64,000 nucleotides of DNA from Microbacterium bovistercoris (lineage in GTDB: Bacteria; Actinomycetota; Actinomycetes; Actinomycetales; Microbacteriaceae), in contig NZ_QUAB01000010.1 of the NCBI RefSeq assembly GCF_003387575.1, positions 1-64,000 on the forward strand, in the 5' to 3' direction. A program made the position numbers and the translations under genes. The stretch's first letter is position 1, and each line of letters opens with the position of its first letter. Shown here piece after piece: positions 43,556 to 52,108 of the stretch. The notes beneath the pieces are model-generated. The model did no database searches. It had not been told where the DNA came from and worked only from the letters and a program-made list of their open reading frames with translations.

Positions 43556-44101
43556 ATGACAGAACCCACCTCCACCCCGTCGGACGAGGGCGTCCCGAAC
43601 GACGCACTCCAGAAGGCCGTCATCGTCGGCCTGCAGCCCGGACAGCCCGGGCACGTGCTGGACGAGGCCGTCCGGTACGCGAAGCTGCTCGGCTCGCCGC
43701 TCGTCGTCGTGCACGTCGATGTCAGCCGTTTCGTGACCTACGAGGACCCTGACGGATACGTGCACTCCGCACCCATCGACCTCAACGTCGATCTCGGCGC
43801 CGCCGAGTTCGAAGAGGTGCAGAAGGTCGCGGGTGCCGCGCTGAAGGATGCCGGGATCACCTGGACCGCGCGGCAGCTCGTGGGGGACCCGGCGCTGGCC
43901 ATCAAGCAGCTCGCGGACAAGCTGGATGCCGAGCTGCTCGTGATCGGCACGCGCCGTCGCGGCTTCGGCGAGTCGGTGCGGGAGTTCTTCACCGGGTCGG
44001 TCGCCGCACGCCTCGCCCACCGTCAGCACCGCAACATCCTCGTGATCCCTCAGGAAGAGGAATCCGGCAAGGAGAACAAGGACCTCTGGCCCGAGGAGTG
44101 A
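43556..44101 (+). CDS. universal stress protein
   Basis: A 181-residue Usp-domain protein. The nucleotide-binding pattern G-2X-G-9X-G(S/T) appears as GTRRRGFGESVREFFTGSVA, followed by HRNILVIP. The N-terminal VIVGLQPGQPGHVLDEAV and SPLVVVHVDV complete the fold. AAGGGAGA is the ribosome site for the ATG at 43556. ATP-binding Usp proteins promote survival under stress. Confidence 0.88.
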   Translation: MTEPTSTPSDEGVPNDALQKAVIVGLQPGQPGHVLDEAVRYAKLLGSPLVVVHVDVSRFVTYEDPDGYVHSAPIDLNVDLGAAEFEEVQKVAGAALKDAGITWTARQLVGDPALAIKQLADKLDAELLVIGTRRRGFGESVREFFTGSVAARLAHRQHRNILVIPQEEESGKENKDLWPEE

Positions 44102-44120
44102 CGTCCGTCCCGTCGCGCAG

Positions 44121-44223
44121 GACTCCGGGTCCTGAGCGAGCGGAGCGAGACGAAGGGCGCTCAGGGCCCGGATACGACTGACTCCGGGTCCTGAGCGAGC
44201 GCAGCGAGACGAAGGGCGCTCAG
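44121..44223. repeat. two tandem family A repeats between convergent genes
   Basis: Copies at 44122-44164 and 44181-44223 differ by one base over 43 bp and each contains CGAGACGAAGGGCGCTCAG. The stop codon of the leftward PadR gene (44220-44222) lies in copy 2. They fill the gap after the universal stress gene and could terminate both transcripts. Confidence 0.85.
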
Positions 44224-44855
44224 TGACCAGGCAGTCCCGCGAGCGCGTTCGTCACCGCATGAGCTGCGGCATCCATCGCCGACTCGAGTTCGGTGACCAC
44301 CTGCGTCGGCAGCGCGCCACCGCGGGCGACGTGCGTGCGCAGGTCGCTGCGCACCCGGGCGCGGAAGGCGTTGATCGAGGCATCCGCTCGCGCGAGGTTC
44401 TCGCGCGCGATCACCCGTTCGTCGTCGTAGCCGGGCGCACGCGGCGGCGTGCTTCCGGCGGCCTTGCGGTCGTCCTGTGCGGCGGCGGCGAGGTCGGCCC
44501 GCAGGCTCTTCATCGCCTCCTGCACGCTCTGACGCACCTCGTTCGCGATCAGGCGCACCGAGTCGGCGAGGCCGTCCTCGATGCCGGCGAGGTCGTCCTC
44601 ACGGGAGGCGAGCTCGGCGCGACCGGCATCCGTGATCGAGTAGATCGTGGTGCGGCCGTCGACGGTCTTGGTGACCAGCCCCTCCTCCTCGAGCTTGGCG
44701 AGGCGGGGGTAGATCGTGCCGGCGCTGGGCGTGTACGTGCCGCCGGTGCGGTCGGTGAGCGCCTGGATGATGCCGTAGCCGTGCTGCGGCGCCTCGGCGA
44801 GCAGCGACAGCAGGTACAGGCGCAGATCGCCGTGCGAGAAGACTGCGGGGCTCAT
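44220..44855 (-). CDS. PadR-family regulator of the DUF4097 operon
   Basis: A 211-residue regulator. The winged helix (about 8-85: LYLLSLLAEAPQHGYGIIQA, TPSAGTIYPRLAKLEEEGLV) is followed by a long helical C-terminus (about 90-205). The start overlaps the DUF4097 stop by 4 nt. AT-rich palindromes in the promoter upstream of DUF4097 (45721-45766) are probable operators, so it likely represses its own operon. Confidence 0.9.
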   Translation of the reverse strand: MSPAVFSHGDLRLYLLSLLAEAPQHGYGIIQALTDRTGGTYTPSAGTIYPRLAKLEEEGLVTKTVDGRTTIYSITDAGRAELASREDDLAGIEDGLADSVRLIANEVRQSVQEAMKSLRADLAAAAQDDRKAAGSTPPRAPGYDDERVIARENLARADASINAFRARVRSDLRTHVARGGALPTQVVTELESAMDAAAHAVTNALAGLPGH

Positions 44856-45697
44856 GCTCCCTCCTCCCACTCCGGGTCGTCGGCGACCGTGGTCAGCGGC
44901 TTGCGCAGCACGGTGATGCCGCCCGAGACCGTATTCGCGCGCACGTCGACGAAGCTGCCGGCGAGTTCACCTGTCGAGCCGGTGAAGTTGCTCGGGCCGC
45001 TCTGCGAGCGCTGCACGCCGTCGACCATCATCCGGCCGCTCATCGAGCGCAGCACGTAGTTGGCGGGCAGCGTCTCGTCGAGGCGGATCGTGGTGGCGCC
45101 CGACACGGTGTTGAGGTTGATCGTGTTGACGTTGCCGGACGCGTCCACCAGCGTCGCGCCCGAGACGGTGTCGACCGTGACCTTGCGCACGCTGCCCGTG
45201 ACGGCCACGTCGCCCGAGACGCTGTTCGCGTTCAGGGTGCCGGTGAGGCTGCGGATCTGCACGTCGCCCGACACCGAGTTGACCGTGAGGTCGCCGGTGA
45301 GGGTGTCGACGATGATGTCGCCCGAGACGGTGTTCAGGCGGGTGTCGTTGCGGATGCCGGAGATCAGGGCGCCGGCGCTGACGACGCCCAGGTTCAGGGC
45401 GATGGCGCGGGGGACGGCGACGCTGATCTCGGCCTTGGGGCCGCCGGTGCCGAAGTTGCGGAACACCTCGAGGAAGTTGTCCCAGCCCAGCTGCGGGTGG
45501 TCGATCTCGACCTGGGTGCCGTCGGACTCGACGCGGAGATCCTTGATGGTGACGCCGTGCACCTCGATGCGGATGCCCGGCTCGTCGTGCGCGACGATGT
45601 CGACCTGGCCGCCGACGAGGCCGACCTTGAGACGGGTCGCCGAGGCGATGTCGATGACGCGTTCCTCGCCCGGGGCGATGAGCCACTTCTCGGTCAT
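44852..45697 (-). CDS. DUF4097-type beta-strand repeat protein
   Basis: A 281-residue protein with a short N-terminus (EKWLIAPGEERVIDI) and then repeated beta strands of the form VNSVSGDVxI, VDTVSGxxxV (about 110-250), giving a beta-helix-like domain typical of DUF4097. It has no signal peptide. Function unknown; such proteins often pair with PadR regulators, as here. AGGAGAA precedes the ATG at 45697, and an in-frame ATG upstream lies inside the promoter. Confidence 0.82.
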   Translation of the reverse strand: MTEKWLIAPGEERVIDIASATRLKVGLVGGQVDIVAHDEPGIRIEVHGVTIKDLRVESDGTQVEIDHPQLGWDNFLEVFRNFGTGGPKAEISVAVPRAIALNLGVVSAGALISGIRNDTRLNTVSGDIIVDTLTGDLTVNSVSGDVQIRSLTGTLNANSVSGDVAVTGSVRKVTVDTVSGATLVDASGNVNTINLNTVSGATTIRLDETLPANYVLRSMSGRMMVDGVQRSQSGPSNFTGSTGELAGSFVDVRANTVSGGITVLRKPLTTVADDPEWEEGA

Positions 45698-45720
45698 GTG
45701 AGTTCTCCTGGTGTGATCGG

Positions 45721-45778
45721 CGATATCGAGATATATCGCGTGATTCGAGAGTAACACGATATATCGCGACTCTGTCAA
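45721..45778 (-). promoter_or_regulatory. PadR-controlled promoter with CGATATATCG sites
   Basis: On the minus strand TTGACA (45778 to 45773) and GTTACT (45755 to 45750) have a 17-bp spacer that contains the palindrome CGATATATCG (45757-45766). GATATATC recurs at 45730-45737 and CGATATCG at 45721-45728. A regulator bound here would block the promoter of the DUF4097-PadR operon. Confidence 0.6.
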
Positions 45779-45806
45779 GAGGTGAGGCTGAGAAGTCCCT
45801 GGGGCC

Positions 45807-48218
45807 TCAGCCCCAGACGCGCTCCTGATAGTCGCGGATGGCCCGATCGGAGGAGAAGTAACCGCAGCGCGCCACGTTCAGTACGGCGGCTCGGGTCCAG
45901 GCATCCGGATCGGCGTACGCGGCGTCGACGCGCGCCTGCGCGTCGGCGTGGGCGCGGTAGTCGGCGAGCACCATGTACCGGTCCTCGGTGAGCAGGTTCG
46001 TGACGATCGGCTCGAACACCGAGCGGTCGCCTCCCGAGAACGCGCCGGAGGCGATGAGATCGAGGGCGCGCCGCGCGCCGGCATCCACCGACTCTCCGGG
46101 CCGGTAGGCGGGCGCGAGTGCGGCGACCTCCGGCTCGGTCATGCCGAACAGGAAGAAGTTCTCGTCACCCACCAGCTGGCGGATCTCGACGTTCGCGCCG
46201 TCATCGGTGCCGATCGTCAGCGCGCCGTTCAGAGCGAACTTCATGTTGCCGGTGCCGGACGCCTCCTTGCCTGCCTGCGAGATCTGCTCTGACAGGTCGG
46301 CCGCGGGGATCACGCGCTCGGCGAGCGTCACGTCATAGTTCGCCGGGTAGAGGACCCGCAGTCGGCCCTCGAGCCGTGCGTCGTCGTTCACGACGCCCGC
46401 GACGGCATTGATGAGATGGATGATCCGCTTCGCCATGACGTACCCGGGTGCCGCCTTCGCGCCGAACAGCACGGCGCGCGGCTGCAGAGCGGATGCCGCG
46501 ACGCGGCCCGAGACCACGCCCTCGTAGGTGTCGACGACGTGCAGCAGCCTCAGCAGCTGCCGCTTGTACTCGTGCAGTCGCTTGACCATGACATCGAGCA
46601 GGTGCTCCTCGTCGATCTCGGTCCGGTCGCGGACCCGCAGCACGTCGTTCAGGCGCTTCTTGTTTCCGGCCTTCACCTGCGCGAACGCGTCGCGGAACGC
46701 GGCATCCTCGGCGAACGGCTCGAGCTCGCGCAGCCGCTCCAGGTCGGTGACCCAGCCGTCGCCGATCGCCTCGGTGATGAGTGCCGACAGTGCGGGGTTC
46801 GCCAGCCGCAGGAACCGGCGCGGAGTGACGCCGTTGGTGACGTTGGTGAACTTCTGCGGGAAGAACTCCGCGAAGTCGGGCAGCACGGCATCCCGCAGCA
46901 GCTGCGAGTGCAGTTCGGCGACGCCGTTCACCTTCACGCCTGCGATCGTCGCGAGGTGCGCCATCCGCACCGCTCGCACCGGGCTCTCCGCGATGATCGA
47001 CATCGCGGCGACGCGCTCCTCGCCCAGGCGCTCGCGCACGGTGAGCAGGAACTCCTCGTTGATCCGGTAGATGATGTCGAGGTGCCGTGGAAGCAGCCGG
47101 CGCAGCAGATCCACCGGCCACACCTCGAGCGCCTCGGGCAGCAGAGTGTGGCAGGTGTAAGCGAAGCAGCGCTGCGTGATCGCCCACGCGGTATCCCAGC
47201 CCAGGTCGTGTTCGTCGATCAGCAGCCGCATGAGTTCCGGGACGGCGATCACGGGATGCGTGTCGTTCAGCTGGAAGATCGCCCGCTCGGGCAGGTCGTC
47301 CAGGGTGCCGCCGCCGGCGAGCAGGTCGTCGACGACATCGCCGACGGATGCCGCCGCGAAGAAGTACTGCTGCTGCAGCCGCAGCTCCTTGCCCTGTGGG
47401 CTGGAGTCGTCGGGGTAGAGCACCTTCGAGAGGTTCTCCGCGAACGTCTTCGCGCGCACCGCGCGCTCGTAGTCGCCGGCGTTGAAGGCGGGCAGGTCGA
47501 GCGGCTCGAGAGCCTCCGCGCTCCACAGCCGCAGGATGCCGGCGCCGCTGCGGTATCCGGGCACGACGAAGTCGTACGGCACGGCGCGCACCGCCCAGCC
47601 GTCCTCGGCGCCGCCGAACCGGATGATCCGCGCCCGCTCCGGGCGGGGGAACTCCCACGGTGATCCGCCCCGCATCCAGGCATCCGGATGCTCCACCTGC
47701 TGTCCGTTCTCGAAGGACTGCCGGAAGATGCCGTACTCGTAGCGGATGCCGTAGCCGATGCTGGATACACCCAGCGTGGCCATCGAGTCGACGAAGCACG
47801 CCGCGAGGCGGCCCAGTCCGCCGTTGCCGAGCCCGGGCTCGATCTCGTGCGCGCGCAGCTCGTCGAGGTCGACGCCGCAGGCGGCGAGCGCCTCGGCCGC
47901 GATGTCTTCGAGACCGGTCGCGAGCAGACTGTTGTCCAGCTGGCGGCCGAGCAGGTACTCGGCGGAGAGATAGCAGATCGTCTTGCGCTCGCGCGGGGCG
48001 CGCTCGGTCTCGAGTCTCCGCGCGGCGAGGTGGCCGCGCACGGTGCGCACCAGGGCGAGATAGCGGTCGTCGACCGTGGAATCCTGCAGAGTGACGCCGC
48101 GATCCTGCGCGAGGTTCAGCAGGAACTCGGTCACGAAGCCGTCGACTGTCGTCGGCGGGGCGATCACGTTCGCGAGGGCGAGCGGATGCCTCGGTCGCGG
48201 AGTCTCGGATGCGGTCAC
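45807..48218 (-). CDS. glgP: glycogen/alpha-glucan phosphorylase (GT35)
   Basis: An 803-residue cytosolic enzyme that releases glucose-1-phosphate from alpha-1,4-glucans. Family motifs are ICYLSAEYLLGRQLDNSLL, EIEPGLGNGGLGRLAACFVD and the pyridoxal-phosphate site ASGTGNMKFALNGALTIGT (Lys of NMKF). Start GTG at 48218 is six bases after TACGGT (48230 to 48225, minus strand), implying a leaderless mRNA. It is divergent from a small membrane gene. Confidence 0.95.
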   Translation of the reverse strand: MTASETPRPRHPLALANVIAPPTTVDGFVTEFLLNLAQDRGVTLQDSTVDDRYLALVRTVRGHLAARRLETERAPRERKTICYLSAEYLLGRQLDNSLLATGLEDIAAEALAACGVDLDELRAHEIEPGLGNGGLGRLAACFVDSMATLGVSSIGYGIRYEYGIFRQSFENGQQVEHPDAWMRGGSPWEFPRPERARIIRFGGAEDGWAVRAVPYDFVVPGYRSGAGILRLWSAEALEPLDLPAFNAGDYERAVRAKTFAENLSKVLYPDDSSPQGKELRLQQQYFFAAASVGDVVDDLLAGGGTLDDLPERAIFQLNDTHPVIAVPELMRLLIDEHDLGWDTAWAITQRCFAYTCHTLLPEALEVWPVDLLRRLLPRHLDIIYRINEEFLLTVRERLGEERVAAMSIIAESPVRAVRMAHLATIAGVKVNGVAELHSQLLRDAVLPDFAEFFPQKFTNVTNGVTPRRFLRLANPALSALITEAIGDGWVTDLERLRELEPFAEDAAFRDAFAQVKAGNKKRLNDVLRVRDRTEIDEEHLLDVMVKRLHEYKRQLLRLLHVVDTYEGVVSGRVAASALQPRAVLFGAKAAPGYVMAKRIIHLINAVAGVVNDDARLEGRLRVLYPANYDVTLAERVIPAADLSEQISQAGKEASGTGNMKFALNGALTIGTDDGANVEIRQLVGDENFFLFGMTEPEVAALAPAYRPGESVDAGARRALDLIASGAFSGGDRSVFEPIVTNLLTEDRYMVLADYRAHADAQARVDAAYADPDAWTRAAVLNVARCGYFSSDRAIRDYQERVWG

Positions 48219-48224
48219 CCTATG

Positions 48225-48252
48225 ACCGTAACCCGCACCGGCCTCGTATTCT
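48225..48252. promoter_or_regulatory. divergent leaderless promoters of glgP and a membrane-protein gene
   Basis: TACGGT (minus strand, 48230 to 48225) lies six bases before the glgP GTG, and TATTCT (plus strand, 48247-48252) lies seven bases before the GTG at 48260. Both genes start essentially at their transcription start sites; the whole divergent gap is 41 bp. Confidence 0.55.
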
Positions 48253-48259
48253 TGGGTGC

Positions 48260-48775
48260 GTGCCAGAACGGACTCCCGAATCACCCGCCGCGCGGTTGCT
48301 GCGCGCGAGCTTCACCACGGAGGAGGCCGTCTACGGCGTGATCCTCGTCGCCGGCATGATCGCCGTCTCCGGGGCGCACGGGGCCACCTCGCTGAGCGTC
48401 TTCTGGACCGTGCTGGTCACCGTCGTCGTGTTCTGGCTCGCGCATCTGTACGCGGGCACCGTCGCCGGGCACGGCCTGGACAAGGATCGGATCGTCGGCC
48501 TCGGAGAGTCGTTCCGGCATGCACTGCGCAGATCGCTCGGGCTGCTGCTCTCGTCGCTGATCCCGCTGGTGATCCTGCTGCTGGGCGCCGGGCGCCTGAT
48601 CAACGACAGGCTCACCATCTGGCTGGCGCTGTGGATGTGCGTCGCGGTGCTGGCGGTGCTCGGGTACATCGCGTTCCGGCGGCGCGGGGCGCCCTGGTAC
48701 ATCCGGCTGCTCGGGGCACTGACGACGGCCGCTTTCGGGATCGTGATCATCCTCGCGAAGGCGCTGATCCACTAG
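48260..48775 (+). CDS. integral membrane protein of unknown function
   Basis: A 171-residue protein with four to five hydrophobic segments (GVILVAGMIAVSGAHG, SVFWTVLVTVVVFWLAHLY, LGLLLSSLIPLVILLLG, IWLALWMCVAVLAVLGYIAF, ALTTAAFGIVIILAKALI). The GTG start at 48260 is inferred from a TATTCT -10 box seven bases upstream. I do not recognise the family. Confidence 0.8.
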   Translation: MPERTPESPAARLLRASFTTEEAVYGVILVAGMIAVSGAHGATSLSVFWTVLVTVVVFWLAHLYAGTVAGHGLDKDRIVGLGESFRHALRRSLGLLLSSLIPLVILLLGAGRLINDRLTIWLALWMCVAVLAVLGYIAFRRRGAPWYIRLLGALTTAAFGIVIILAKALIH

Positions 48776-48778
48776 CGC

Positions 48779-48809
48779 TTGACATTGACGTTGCGTCAAC
48801 TTCTACCGT
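48779..48809 (+). promoter_or_regulatory. MerR-type promoter with 19-bp spacer
   Basis: TTGACA (48779-48784) and TACCGT (48804-48809) are 19 bp apart, the elongated spacer used by MerR regulators. The spacer contains the palindrome TTGACG-TTG-CGTCAA (48785-48799). Autoregulation by the TipA-like gene immediately downstream is expected. Confidence 0.75.
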
Positions 48810-48835
48810 GGAGATATCGACGGAAGGAGGACGCC

Positions 48836-49597
48836 ATGGACTGGTCGATCCAGGAGATCGCCCGGCTGGCGGGCACCACCAGCAGAACGCTGCGGCACTA
48901 CGACGACATCGGACTGCTGAAGCCCACACGGGTGGCATCCAACGGCTATCGCCACTACGACGACGCCGCCCTGGTCAGGCTGCAGCGCATCCTGCTGCTG
49001 CGTGAGCTCGGGCTCGGGCTGCCCCAGGTGACCGAGGTCATCGAGAGGGAGAAGTCCGAGGCGTCCGCTCTCGAGACACACCTCGCCCTGCTGCGGCAGG
49101 AGCAGGAGCGCCTCGCCAGGCAGATCGCCTCCGTCGAGAACACCATCAACACATTGAACGAAGGAGGAACCCTCATGGCAGAGAACATGTTCGACGGGTT
49201 CGATCACACGCAGTACAAGGAAGAGGTCGAGGAGCGCTGGGGCAAGAAGGCCTACGCGGATTCGGACCGCTGGTGGCGCGGCATGTCCGACGCCGAGCGG
49301 GCCGACTGGCAGAAGCTGGTCTCCGACCTGGGCCGGGACTGGATCGCCGCCGCCGAGAGGGGCATCGACCCGGCATCCGACGAGGCGCAGGCGCTCGCGC
49401 GCCGTCACGTCGAGTGGCTGACCGGCATCCCCGGCACTCCCGCCGCCGCCGCCCCAGGCGGCGATGTCAAGGGCTACGTGATCGGCCTCGGGGAGATGTA
49501 CGTCGCCGACCCGCGTTTCGCCGCGAACTACGGCGGCACCCAGGGCGCGGAGTTCGTCCGCGACGCGCTGCGCGTGTACGCGGACGGCAACCTCTGA
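48836..49597 (+). CDS. MerR-family regulator with TipAS-like effector domain
   Basis: A 253-residue regulator. The MerR helix-turn-helix (about 4-70: WSIQEIARLAGTTSRTLRHY, then LLKPTRVASNGYRHY) and coiled coil (about 75-115) are followed by a TipAS antibiotic-binding domain (about 125-253: MFDGFDHTQYKEEVEERWG and WLTGIPG). TipA proteins bind thiopeptide antibiotics and activate their own promoter, as the 19-bp-spaced promoter suggests. GGAAGGAGG is the ribosome site. An internal ATG at the TipAS start could yield a short form, as in Streptomyces. Confidence 0.92.
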   Translation: MDWSIQEIARLAGTTSRTLRHYDDIGLLKPTRVASNGYRHYDDAALVRLQRILLLRELGLGLPQVTEVIEREKSEASALETHLALLRQEQERLARQIASVENTINTLNEGGTLMAENMFDGFDHTQYKEEVEERWGKKAYADSDRWWRGMSDAERADWQKLVSDLGRDWIAAAERGIDPASDEAQALARRHVEWLTGIPGTPAAAAPGGDVKGYVIGLGEMYVADPRFAANYGGTQGAEFVRDALRVYADGNL

Positions 49598-49664
49598 GCG
49601 CTCCGGCGCAGCTGATCCGGATCGCACTTCGTCCTGATCACGGCCGCACTCATCCACTCAGGTG

Positions 49665-49706
49665 GCAGTTCGTCCCGGTAACCACGTCGGCTACCGGGAC
49701 GAACTG
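49665..49706. repeat. 16-bp perfect hairpin with degenerate flanking copies
   Basis: GCAGTTCGTCCCGGTA (49665-49680) and TACCGGGACGAACTGC (49691-49706) form a perfect stem with a 10-11-nt loop. The word GGGAYGAACTGCGAYC recurs at 49697-49712 and 49736-49752, the latter including the ATG of the next gene. Confidence 0.7.
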
Positions 49707-49739
49707 CGATCCGGGTGCTGCGCTGTGCCGCAGAGTGGG

Positions 49740-50573
49740 ATGAACTGCGACCTGAACGCTGACGATGGCACCGGCATCACGCTGAGCTCGGCCGGCGGAG
49801 ACGCCCCGGTGATCCTGGTCAACCACGGCTCGGATCACGCCGAGCTCGCCGTGCAGCCGCACGGCATCCCCGACCCGGATGACCCTCATTACGCCTCGTT
49901 CGCCTATTCCACGCACACGGCGCCCGAGGTCGGCGACGGATGGCTGGAGGTGGTCGACGGGCACATCACCCTGTTCGACGACGCCGGCCGCCCGAGCCGC
50001 CGCGCGAAGCTCCGCGGACAGAACGCCGACGGTCCGATGAGCGCGTCCGTGCATTACCCCCAGATCGACGGCAAGCTGCTCGTCGGAGCCTGCATCGTCA
50101 CGGCTTCGGTGGTGAACCGGGGCGCCGAGGTGCGCGCGCACTTGGTGATGGCGCCCTCCTCGCATGACCGGATCCGCGAGGGATCCTTCGCGCTCGCCGC
50201 CGGCGAGCCTCTCGCCGGCGCAGCCACCGGCGTACGCGCCGAGGTCTCGAACGGTGCACATCGCGCCGTGCTCATCGGCCTGCACGGCTGGCAGGCCGCG
50301 GACACGGTCGTCCATCAGGGGACCAATGCGATGGGGGAGTACTCCCGCATCCCCGTCCTCACCGCCGCGCGGGAGAGCGATGAGACCGTCGACGTCTCGC
50401 TGCACCGCCTGCTGCGGGAGGGCGATCGTCCGTCCGCAGACCCGGTGGTCGAGATCGACGGCACGCACCTCACCGTCGACTGGCCCGAGGACGGCGTCCA
50501 CGTCGAGCTCGACCTGCGTACCGTCGTCGAATGGGACGGCCAGCCGGGCCGACCCGGCGGGCGCCGGGTCTGA
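49740..50573 (+). CDS. hypothetical protein, possibly the C-terminal half of a DUF2264 protein
   Basis: A 277-residue soluble protein rich in beta structure (HYASFAYSTHTAPEVGDGW, PVVEIDGTHLTVDW). The order of segments resembles the C-terminal part of DUF2264 proteins, which are normally about 600 residues and have an N-terminal toroid, so this may be a truncated gene; I am unsure. The ATG at 49740 lies in a repeated palindromic word rather than after a clear ribosome site. It precedes a GH29 gene, so a role in sugar degradation is plausible. Confidence 0.6.
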   Translation: MNCDLNADDGTGITLSSAGGDAPVILVNHGSDHAELAVQPHGIPDPDDPHYASFAYSTHTAPEVGDGWLEVVDGHITLFDDAGRPSRRAKLRGQNADGPMSASVHYPQIDGKLLVGACIVTASVVNRGAEVRAHLVMAPSSHDRIREGSFALAAGEPLAGAATGVRAEVSNGAHRAVLIGLHGWQAADTVVHQGTNAMGEYSRIPVLTAARESDETVDVSLHRLLREGDRPSADPVVEIDGTHLTVDWPEDGVHVELDLRTVVEWDGQPGRPGGRRV

Positions 50574-50582
50574 AAACGTCCT

Positions 50583-50612
50583 GCCCCGACGGTGGGTGTT
50601 CACCGTCGGGGC
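50583..50612 (+). terminator. hairpin between the hypothetical gene and GH29
   Basis: GCCCCGACGGTG (50583-50594) and CACCGTCGGGGC (50601-50612) form a 12-bp perfect stem with a 6-nt loop, 9 bases after the stop at 50573. It separates the two genes, so they are probably not one transcript. Confidence 0.65.
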
Positions 50613-50646
50613 ACGCGAACTGCACGTACACGAAGATCGGAGCCGT

Positions 50647-52089
50647 ATGTCCGCGATCACGAACCCCTGGACCACCCGCACCCGCAGTGCGGCGCCGTCC
50701 GCCGAGGTGCGTTTCGGGCCCCTCGTCGGGCACCGGGAGGATGACGCGATGCGGCGCTTCCGCCGCTACGGACTCGGGCAGTTCATCCACTTCGGGCTGT
50801 ATTCGATCCCCGGCAACGAATGGCACGGCGAGCGGCCGGCGAGCCTGGCTCCGGAGTGGATCCGGGCCTGGTCGGGACCGAACGCGCCGGAGAACTGGCC
50901 GGACACCTACGACCGGCTGAACGAGGTTTTCGACCCGAAGGCGCTGGATGTCCGGGAGTGGGCGCGCCAGGCGAAGCGGATGGGCGCGCGGTACGTGATC
51001 TTCACGACCAAGCATCACGACGGATTCGCGCTCTGGCCCTCGGTGCACTCCGACTACACAGTCGCCCAGTCTCCGTGCGGACGCGACTTCGTCGGCGAGG
51101 TGGTCGATGCGTACACGGCCGAGGGCATCGATGTGTTCCTCTACTTCTCCGTGCTTGACTGGCATCACCCCGGCTACACGACCACGGTGCCGGTCGACGA
51201 GGTCGGGAGGGCCGGCTGGCAGGACTTCCTGGAGTACACCCGCGCGCAACTGCTGGAGCTGCTCGACCGCTATCCGGCCGCCCGCGGGCTGTGGTTCGAC
51301 GGCACCTGGGATGCCTCCTGGGTCGCTTCGCACGAGTTCACCTACCGGCTCGAGCAGGAGCTGCGCGAACGACGGCCGGGCCTGATCATCGGCTCGCGGT
51401 TCCGCAACGACGAGCACGGCGCGCGGCACTTCGATTCGAACGGCCGTCTGCTCGGCGACTACGAGCAGGGCAGGGAGCGCAAGCTGCCCTCCGACCATGC
51501 GATGCTCGACGGGCACGACTGGGACGGCGTCATGACGATCGGGCCGAATGCCTGGGGCTTCATGCGCGACACCGGCGACGAATACCAGAAGACCGCCGAT
51601 GACCTCATCGACCTGCTCATGCGGTGCCGGTCGATGGGCGGCAACCTCGTGGTGAACTTCGGACCCGACGGCGAAGGCCGGATGTCGGCGTACGAGGGCG
51701 ATATCGCCGAGCAGCTGGGCGGCTGGGTGCGAGCGAACGCGGATGCGATCTACGACTGCGGGCACGTCGACATCGACCCCACAGGTGTCGGCTGGCTGAC
51801 GGGCGACCGCGATCGCGTGTTCCTCACCGTCATCAACCGCCCTGTGACGGGCGTCGCCCGCCTGCGGCTCCCTGCGGACGCATCGCGGGTGCCGGTGACG
51901 GCCAGACTCCTGGCATCCGGACGGGAGCTGGAGCTGCGTCGAACGGACATAGGCTTCGACCTGGACGACGCGATCTACTACGACGTCGTGATCCCCCGAG
52001 ACTTCACCGCCGACCGCGCCTTCGTGATCGAACTCACGCTCGGTGCGGCCTTCGTCGGCGTCGCGGATCGCGCCGACGCCCGCATGTGA
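50647..52089 (+). CDS. GH29 alpha-L-fucosidase
   Basis: A 480-residue retaining glycosidase. The GH29 signature YVIFTTKHHDGFALWPS is present, as is the substrate-pocket region FYFSVLDWHHPGY (variant LYFSVLDWHH). The nucleophile is probably the Asp of RGLWFDGTW (about residue 218). The C-terminal part (from about 350) is beta-rich. It hydrolyses terminal alpha-fucosides. GGAG precedes the ATG at 50647. No signal peptide is seen, so it is likely cytosolic. It is followed by a Gfo/Idh/MocA oxidoreductase 19 nt downstream. Confidence 0.9.
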   Translation: MSAITNPWTTRTRSAAPSAEVRFGPLVGHREDDAMRRFRRYGLGQFIHFGLYSIPGNEWHGERPASLAPEWIRAWSGPNAPENWPDTYDRLNEVFDPKALDVREWARQAKRMGARYVIFTTKHHDGFALWPSVHSDYTVAQSPCGRDFVGEVVDAYTAEGIDVFLYFSVLDWHHPGYTTTVPVDEVGRAGWQDFLEYTRAQLLELLDRYPAARGLWFDGTWDASWVASHEFTYRLEQELRERRPGLIIGSRFRNDEHGARHFDSNGRLLGDYEQGRERKLPSDHAMLDGHDWDGVMTIGPNAWGFMRDTGDEYQKTADDLIDLLMRCRSMGGNLVVNFGPDGEGRMSAYEGDIAEQLGGWVRANADAIYDCGHVDIDPTGVGWLTGDRDRVFLTVINRPVTGVARLRLPADASRVPVTARLLASGRELELRRTDIGFDLDDAIYYDVVIPRDFTADRAFVIELTLGAAFVGVADRADARM

Positions 52090-52108
52090 CCACGAGACAA
52101 GGACAGAC

